Position numbers and translations under genes: made by a program
Part shown: positions 23,814 through 28,367 of the stretch, piece after piece
Layout: each line of letters begins with the position of its first letter
How positions within the stretch are numbered: position 1 is the stretch's first letter
The notes under the pieces: model-generated
Told to the model about the DNA's origin: nothing
The model's input: only the letters and a program-made list of their open reading frames with translations
Database searches by the model: none
Source of the DNA: Phenylobacterium sp.
Lineage (GTDB): Bacteria > Pseudomonadota > Alphaproteobacteria > Caulobacterales > Caulobacteraceae
NCBI GenBank assembly: GCA_019264505.1
Contig: JAHUZY010000514.1
Location: 1 to 28,367 of the forward strand
DNA: 28,367 bases
Reading direction: 5' to 3'

Positions 23814-24130
23814 GCGGACGTGGCGAAACGGTAGACGCAGCAGACTTTGACCATTGGAGTGCCCGCGGGGAAATCCGCGGCGTAGAACCGCTCAAACTCG
23901 GGGAAGGCTAACGGGGCGACCCCAGGCTAATCCCGAGCCAAGCCCTTTGAGGGGAAACTCTCGAGGGAAGGTGTAGAGACTAGACGGGCGGCGCCTAAGG
24001 CCTCTTCGCGGGCTAGGGCGAAGGGATAGTCCAGACCACGAACGCTCGGTGAGCGGCGGCGAAAGCCGAAGTGGTATGAAAATCTGCTTTCCGAAAGGGA
24101 GTGCGGGTTCGAGCCCCGCCGTCCGCACCA
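23814..24130 (+). tRNA. tRNA-Leu(UAA) split by a group I intron
   Basis: The two exons fold as a class II tRNA. The acceptor GCGGACG (23814-23820) pairs with CGTCCGC (24120-24126), followed by A and an encoded CCA (24128-24130). The anticodon stem is GCAGA (23840-23844) with TCTGC (24083-24087), and the T arm is GCGGG-TTCGAGC-CCCGC (24103-24119). A long variable arm (TTTCCGAAAGGGA) marks Leu. The joined loop reads CTT/AAAA, anticodon UAA, with the intron (23848-24078) after U34. That is the same position as in cyanobacterial and plastid tRNA-Leu(UAA). The mature tRNA would be 86 nt. Confidence 0.92.
23848..24078 (+). ncRNA. Group I intron (IC3-like) in tRNA-Leu(UAA)
   Basis: A 231-nt self-splicing-type intron. 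The 5' site is U47 with exon ACUU (23844-23847) pairing GAGU (23857-23860), giving the required U-G wobble. The intron ends in G (24078). Core helices can be written: P2 CCGCGG/CCGCGG (23863-23868/23875-23880), P3 CCGCTC/GGGCGG (23888-23893/23986-23991), P4 CTCGGG/CCCGAG (23897-23902/23932-23937), P7 GACTA/TAGTC (23978-23982/24027-24031). A GAAA-capped P9 lies at 24057-24068. The motifs GAGCCAAGC and GTGTAGAGACTAGACGG match the core of the Azoarcus tRNA-Ile intron closely. No homing endonuclease gene is inside, so it is not mobile on its own. Confidence 0.93.
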
Positions 24131-24224
24131 ACATGGGCGCCAGGAGGCGCGTGGTTTTAGACGCAGGAACTCAGCCTGGGTCTGGCCGGTTGGCCCGAAG
24201 TCAGTGTCCGCAAAGGAGACCCCC

Positions 24225-24410
24225 ATGCCCGCCAAATCCGCAGCCCAGCAGAAGGCCGCCGGCGCCGCCCTGTCGGCCAAGCGCGGCGACACCCCCAAGA
24301 GCGAACTCAAAGGCGCCTCGAAATCGATGGTCGACTCCATGAGCAAGACCGAGCTGGAAAAGATGGCGTCTACCTCGCGCAAGGACAAACCCGAGCACAA
24401 GGGCGACTGA
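24225..24410 (+). CDS. DUF3008 family small protein
   Basis: A 61-residue, very polar and Lys/Ser/Ala-rich protein. It opens MPAKSAAQQKAAGAALSAKR and continues with SELKGASKSMVDSMSKTELEKMA, the layout of the DUF3008 family, found widely in proteobacteria with unknown function. The start has AAAGGAG six bases upstream, which is the best ribosome site in this part of the window. It is probably small, soluble and disordered. The gene stands alone between the tRNA and the broken epimerase. Confidence 0.82.
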   Translation: MPAKSAAQQKAAGAALSAKRGDTPKSELKGASKSMVDSMSKTELEKMASTSRKDKPEHKGD

Positions 24411-24449
24411 TCGGCCCTGTCGGTCCTGCATCAGTGAAACTCGGGCCGT

Positions 24450-24463
24450 GGTGAAGCTTCACC
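24450..24463. repeat. 14-bp perfect palindrome
   Basis: GGTGAAGCTTCACC is a perfect palindrome 83 bp upstream of the start of the broken epimerase gene and 40 bp after the DUF3008 stop. No T-run follows, so it is more like an operator than a terminator. The rest of 24411-24545 holds nothing else I can name. Confidence 0.3.
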
Positions 24464-24545
24464 GCCGCGGCGTTTCGTGCGAACCCTGCGGCCCTTCCGT
24501 CGGCATGGGGTCGCAGGAGACTGATGCGGAGACCCTGGCCCAGCC

Positions 24546-25515
24546 ATGAGCCCCCCCGTGATTGTCACCGGCGCGGCCGGCTTCATCGGCATGTGGCTGA
24601 GCGTCTGTTGGCGCGGGGGGAGCGCGTCATCGGGGTCGACGACTTCAACGCCTATTATGATCCGGCGCTGAAGGCGGCCGGCGCCGCCCGGCTGGAAGCC
24701 AACCCCGACTTTCGCATGATGCGGCTGGATATCGCCGAGGCTGAAGCCTTCGAGAGGTTGGTCCGAGAGAGCGGGGCTGTGCAGGTGGTCCATCTGGCCG
24801 CCCAGGCCGGGGTTCGCTACTCGATCAAGAACCCCTTCGCCGATGAGCGGTCGAACCTCGCCGGTCATCTGTCGGTGATGGAAGCCTGCCGACGCCAGCC
24901 GGGCTTCAACATCTGGTCTACGCGTCTTCCCGTTCGGTCTATGGGGACCGACCGCAGGGCGGGGCGGGGTTCTGCGAGGATGACGCGGCCGCCGAGCCCG
25001 TCTCCCTCTATGCCGCCACCAAGTGGGCCTGTGAGCTGATGAGTTTTGCCTACGCGAAGCTCTACGGCCTCCCGCAGACGGGCCTGCGGTTCTTCACGGT
25101 CTATGGACCGTGGGGGCGGCCAGATATGGCCTATTTCAGCTTCACCCAGAAGATCCTGGCCGGCGAACCCATCGAGGTGTTCGGGCAGGGATAGATGGCC
25201 CACGACTTCACCTATATCGACGACATCGTCGATGGGGTATTGGGCGCCCTCGACCATCCGCCGGAGCGCGGCGGCAACCGCATCCTGAACATCGGCGACA
25301 GCGCGCCGGTGGGTCTGATGGAGATGATTGAAGTGCTGGAGGACGCCTTGGGACGACAGGCGACCAAGGTGTTCCGACCCATGCAGCCCGGCGATGTTAC
25401 CCAGACCTATGCCGACATATCTCGCCTACGCGCCCTGACCGGCTATCAGCCGAAGGTGAGCTTGGCGCAGGGGCTGCCGCGCTTTGTGCGCTGGTATCGG
25501 GATTTCCTTGGCTGA
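24546..25515 (+). pseudogene. UDP-glucuronate 4-epimerase-type SDR gene, disrupted
   Basis: Reading across frames gives a complete extended short-chain dehydrogenase of the CapI/UDP-glucuronate 4-epimerase type. The parts are VIVTGAAGFIG (NAD-binding GxxGxxG), VDDFNAYYDPALK, VVHLAAQAGVRYSI, YASSRSVYGD, YAATKWACELMSF (catalytic YxxxK), LRFFTVYGPWGRPDMAYF, and FTYIDDIVDGV to the end. The chain is broken three times. A shift occurs at about 24590 (one or four bases missing near GGCATGTGG, possibly CATG slippage). A second shift is at about 24910 (one base missing in TTCAACATCTG). A TAG stop lies at 25192-25194, where relatives have a charged residue. The active-site residues are otherwise intact, so decay is recent, or some lesions are assembly errors. 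The product would have made UDP-galacturonate for the glycan pathway. Confidence 0.85.
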
Positions 25516-25720
25516 GGCCCGTCCGGATGGGCGGCGATCAACCCGCCAGCCGTTATGTGGCCGCAACAAATTTCGTCGATAAGGCCCAGCCGCGCAGAAT
25601 GAGCGGCTTTCCGCTTGGCCGGCGCAGGACTTGCACGCTAACCGAGAGCCGGCGTCGGAATGCGCCGGGGGCGCAGCCGCCTTCGGCCAGGCCAGCCATC
25701 GTTTCGGGGGACAGTTTCGC

Positions 25721-27904
25721 TTGGCCATCTATCCCGTGATCATGTGCGGCGGATCGGGCACGCGCCTGTGGCCGGCCTCGCGTCCGGCCCATCCCAAGCA
25801 GTTCCTGCCCCTGGTGGGCGCCTGCTCCATGTTCCAGGAGACCGTGCTGCGCGTGGCGGGCCTGCCCGGCGCGGCCGAGGTGGTGGTGGTGGCGGGCCTG
25901 GCGCATCGCGCCCTGATCGAGGCCCAGCTGTCCGAAATCGGCACGACGGCCGCCGTCCTGCTGGAGCCGGAGGCGCGGGACTCGGCGGCCGCCATGGCCG
26001 CGGCCTGCGCCTGGATCGACGCCCGCGACCCCGATGGCGTGGCCGTGGTCGTCTCAGCCGACCATCACATCCCCGATGACGCAGCCTTCCGCACCGCGGT
26101 CTTGTCCGCGGTCGAGGGCGCGCGTCAGGGCCTGATCGTGACCCTGGGCGTGCGGCCCGACGCCCCGTCTGCGGCCTATGGCTATATTTCGCCAGGCGCG
26201 CCGGCCGGGCCGGTCTGGTCGGTGGACGCCTTTGTGGAGAAGCCCGACGCCGAGACGGCGCGAGGCTACATCACCTCGGGCTATCTGTGGAACAGCGGCA
26301 ACTTCGTGACCCCGGCCGGCCTGCTGCTGGCCGAGCTGGACGCCTTCGAGCCGGCCATCAGCGCTGCGGCTCGCAAGGCCGTGGCGGCGGCGCAGGGCGG
26401 GGCAGGCGAGACCCAGGTTCTGGGCGAGGCCTTTGTCACCGCCCCGAAGATCTCCATCGACTATGCGGTCATGGAAAAGACCCAGGCCGCCGCCGTGCTT
26501 CCGGTGGACTTCGCCTGGTCGGACCTGGGCGCCTGGGACGCCGTCTGGGCCGCCAGCCCGCGCGATGAGGCCGGCAACGCCATCCGGGGCGAGGCCCTGG
26601 CGCTCTCGACGCAGGACTGTCTCGTTCGCAGCCCGGCGGGCACGCAGGTGACCCTGATCGGGGTCAAGGACCTGGCCGTGGTGGTCGACCAGGGCCAGGT
26701 GCTGGTGTGCAACCTGTCGGCCAGCCAGCAGGTGAAGACCGCCGTCGATCAGCTGAAGGCCCAGGGCCGTGAGACCCTGGCCGCACCCGCGCCCTTCGAT
26801 ACGGTGGAAGGGGCGCAGGTCTGGTTCGACCGCTGGCTGCGCACCAGCGCCCTGCCGCTCTGGTGGACGCTGGGCGCCGATCATGTCAGGGGCGGCTTCC
26901 ATGAGGCGCTCACCCCAGAGGGCCTTCCCGTCGAGGCGCCCCGGCGCTCCCGGGTGCAGACCCGGCAGACCTTCGTTTACGCCACCGCCGGCCAGATGGG
27001 CTGGCAGGGACCCTGGCGGCAGGCCGCCTGGCACGGTATGACCTACTTCCTGGACCGCTACCGGCGTCCTGACGGCCTGTTTCGCGCCCTGGTGTCGGAG
27101 GCCGGCGGGCCCCTGAACGAGACCGCGGCCCTCTATGACCAGGCCTTCGCGCTCCTGGCCATGGCCACCCTGAACGCCGCCGATCCCGGCCACGTGGACC
27201 TGGCCAGCGAAGGCCGCCTCCTGCTCGAGGCCCTCCAGGCCCTGCGCCATCCGGCCGGCGGCTTTCGGGAGGAGGGCGCCCATCCCTTCCAGGCCAACGC
27301 CCACATGCACCTGCTGGAGGCCGCCATGGCCTGGGCCGAGCACGGCGGCGGGCCGGAGTGGCAGGCCCTGGCCGCCGAGATCATCCAGCTGGCCCTGACC
27401 CGCTTCATCGATCCAGAGGGTGGTTACTTGCGGGAATTCTTCGACGCAGAATGGCGACCCGCGCCCGGCGAAGACGGTCGCCTGATCGAGCCCGGCCACC
27501 AGTTCGAATGGGCCTGGCTGCTGGCCCGCTGGTCGCAGATGACCGACGAGCCCCGCGCCCTGCCGGCGGCCCGCAGGGTCTATGCCGCAGGGCTCCATGG
27601 CGTCGACCGGGCCCGCGGCGTGGCGATCAACGCCCTGAATGACGACTTCACCGCCCGCGACGCCGCCGCCCGCCTCTGGCCCCAGACCGAGTGGCTGAAG
27701 GCTGCCCTGATCCTCGGGGAAGAGGCCCTGGCCCCCGCCCAGGCGCTCGCCCGCTACCTCGACACCCCAGCGCAGGGTGCCTGGCGCGACCTCAGCTTGC
27801 CTTGTGATGACTTCCGCCCTGAGCCCGCTCCGGCGAGCTCGTTCTATCATATCGTCGCCGCCAGCCAGGCTCTGCGCACGGCCGGCGAACCTCAAAGGAC
27901 CTAG
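25721..27904 (+). CDS. Mannose-1-phosphate guanylyltransferase fused to an AGE-family epimerase/isomerase domain
   Basis: A 727-residue two-domain enzyme. The N-terminal 350 residues are a sugar-nucleotide transferase making GDP-mannose: YPVIMCGGSGTRLWPASRP (residues 4-22), PKQFLPLVG, FVEKPD (about 170), GYLWNSGNF and DYAVMEKT are its motifs. After a KTAVDQLKAQGRETL linker, the C-terminal 355 residues form an AGE-type six-hairpin barrel (FDRWLRTSALPLWWTLGADH, VQTRQTFVYATAGQMGW, LYDQAFALLAMATL, NAHMHLLEAAMAWAE, EPGHQFEWAWLLARW). In relatives such a barrel isomerises mannose or mannose-6-phosphate. This would give fructose-6-phosphate to GDP-mannose steps in one chain, a phosphomannomutase still being needed. 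TTG 25721 was chosen because the conserved domain begins right after it and GGGGGA lies about nine bases upstream. No gene was found in 25516-25720. Confidence 0.9.
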   Translation: MAIYPVIMCGGSGTRLWPASRPAHPKQFLPLVGACSMFQETVLRVAGLPGAAEVVVVAGLAHRALIEAQLSEIGTTAAVLLEPEARDSAAAMAAACAWIDARDPDGVAVVVSADHHIPDDAAFRTAVLSAVEGARQGLIVTLGVRPDAPSAAYGYISPGAPAGPVWSVDAFVEKPDAETARGYITSGYLWNSGNFVTPAGLLLAELDAFEPAISAAARKAVAAAQGGAGETQVLGEAFVTAPKISIDYAVMEKTQAAAVLPVDFAWSDLGAWDAVWAASPRDEAGNAIRGEALALSTQDCLVRSPAGTQVTLIGVKDLAVVVDQGQVLVCNLSASQQVKTAVDQLKAQGRETLAAPAPFDTVEGAQVWFDRWLRTSALPLWWTLGADHVRGGFHEALTPEGLPVEAPRRSRVQTRQTFVYATAGQMGWQGPWRQAAWHGMTYFLDRYRRPDGLFRALVSEAGGPLNETAALYDQAFALLAMATLNAADPGHVDLASEGRLLLEALQALRHPAGGFREEGAHPFQANAHMHLLEAAMAWAEHGGGPEWQALAAEIIQLALTRFIDPEGGYLREFFDAEWRPAPGEDGRLIEPGHQFEWAWLLARWSQMTDEPRALPAARRVYAAGLHGVDRARGVAINALNDDFTARDAAARLWPQTEWLKAALILGEEALAPAQALARYLDTPAQGAWRDLSLPCDDFRPEPAPASSFYHIVAASQALRTAGEPQRT

Positions 27905-27913
27905 GACCAGCGC

Positions 27914-28367
27914 ATGCAAGTGGCGATGATCGGGACGGGCTATGTGGGCCTGGTGAGCGGGGCGTGCTTCGCCGACTTCGGCCATGAGGTAACCTGCATC
28001 GACAAGGATGCGGGGAAGATCGATCGCCTGCGGGAAGGCGGGATCCCGATCTTCGAGCCGGGTCTTGAGGGGCTGGTGGCGCGCAATGTAGCGGCCGGCC
28101 GGCTGTTCTTTGAGACCGAGGCCGCGCAGGCGGTGGCCAAGGCCGATGCGGTGTTCATCGCCGTGGGCACGCCCTCGCGCCGGGGCGACGGCCACGCGGA
28201 CCTCTCCTACGTCTATGCCGCGGCCGAGGAGATCGCTGGCCTCATGGACGGCTTCACCGTGGTGGTGACCAAGTCCACCGTGCCGGTGGGCACGGGCGAT
28301 GAGATCGAGAGGATCATCCGGGCCAAGCGCCCCGACGCCCAGTTCGCCGTGGTGTCCAACCCCGAGT
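27914..28367 (+). CDS. UDP-glucose 6-dehydrogenase, 5' part (cut by window end)
   Basis: The first 151 residues of a UDP-glucose/GDP-mannose dehydrogenase family enzyme, which oxidises UDP-glucose to UDP-glucuronate with two NAD. Visible are the Rossmann motif IGTGYVGLVSGACFADFGHEV (in outline), IFEPGLEGLVARN, VFIAVGTPSRRGDGHADLSYV and KSTVPVGTGDEIERI, followed by VVSNPE. These are the family signatures in order, and the PSRRGDGHADLSYV form favours the UDP-glucose type. AGGA lies seven bases before ATG 27914, and the gene follows the guanylyltransferase by 9 bp, so they are one operon. The catalytic Cys and C-terminal domain lie beyond the window. Its product is the substrate of the broken epimerase. 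Confidence 0.93.
   Translation, partial: MQVAMIGTGYVGLVSGACFADFGHEVTCIDKDAGKIDRLREGGIPIFEPGLEGLVARNVAAGRLFFETEAAQAVAKADAVFIAVGTPSRRGDGHADLSYVYAAAEEIAGLMDGFTVVVTKSTVPVGTGDEIERIIRAKRPDAQFAVVSNPE

Noticed and set aside
23892..24400. Open frames on the minus strand across the tRNA and intron
   Set aside because: They overlap base-paired RNA elements and the DUF3008 gene, and look like chance frames.
26054..28195. A 713-codon open frame on the minus strand opposite the guanylyltransferase and dehydrogenase genes
   Set aside because: It is antisense to two clearly conserved genes, is Gly/His/Gln rich without domains, and is a usual by-product of high GC third positions.
1..28367. CRISPR array or insertion sequence
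   Set aside because: No regularly spaced repeats and no transposase-like protein or terminal inverted repeats were seen.

Overview
The window is high-GC DNA that reads as an alphaproteobacterial chromosome. I would place it in or near the Caulobacterales (Caulobacter, Phenylobacterium or Brevundimonas type). The reasons are a SciP/DUF1153-family protein, a CtrA-like box, a SapC-family protein and the gene repertoire as a whole; the genus is an inference.

Region 1 (1-2003) holds an ECF sigma factor on the plus strand. Facing it on the minus strand are a membrane-anchored staphylococcal-nuclease-like protein and sfsA.

Region 2 (2090-14735) is a compact conjugation module. A plus-strand pair (MobC-like accessory protein and MobP/VirD2-type relaxase) converges on a long minus-strand operon in the order virB2-B3-B4-B5-B6-B7-B8-B9-B10-B11-virD4-LPD7 protein. 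Most junctions overlap by a few bases, which suggests translational coupling. No integrase, replication gene or virB1 is visible. Two nearly identical 18-bp palindromes lie exactly at the two outer edges of the block, upstream of the first gene of each transfer operon.

Region 3 (14872-17340) has a CinA/MoaB-type protein on the plus strand. It also has a coupled three-gene minus-strand operon: winged-helix regulator, protein of unknown family, and SciP-like CtrA-inhibitor paralogue. The operon promoter region contains AATTTGG repeats and a TTAC-N7-TTAA box close to the CtrA consensus.

Region 4 (17658-23658) is a surface-polysaccharide region: GT4 glycosyltransferase, SAM methyltransferase and a toroid-fold protein as one overlapping plus-strand operon, then VanZ-like, a second methyltransferase, SapC and a WecG/TagA-type glycosyltransferase.

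Region 5 (23814-28367) begins with a tRNA-Leu(UAA) gene split by a 231-nt group I intron. It continues with a DUF3008 small protein and a UDP-glucuronate 4-epimerase-type gene broken by two frameshifts and one stop codon. It ends with a fused mannose-1-phosphate guanylyltransferase/AGE-type gene and the start of a UDP-glucose 6-dehydrogenase gene cut by the window end. Regions 4 and 5 together supply sugar nucleotides and transferases for an exopolysaccharide or similar glycan. The epimerase branch (UDP-glucuronate to UDP-galacturonate) appears lost here.
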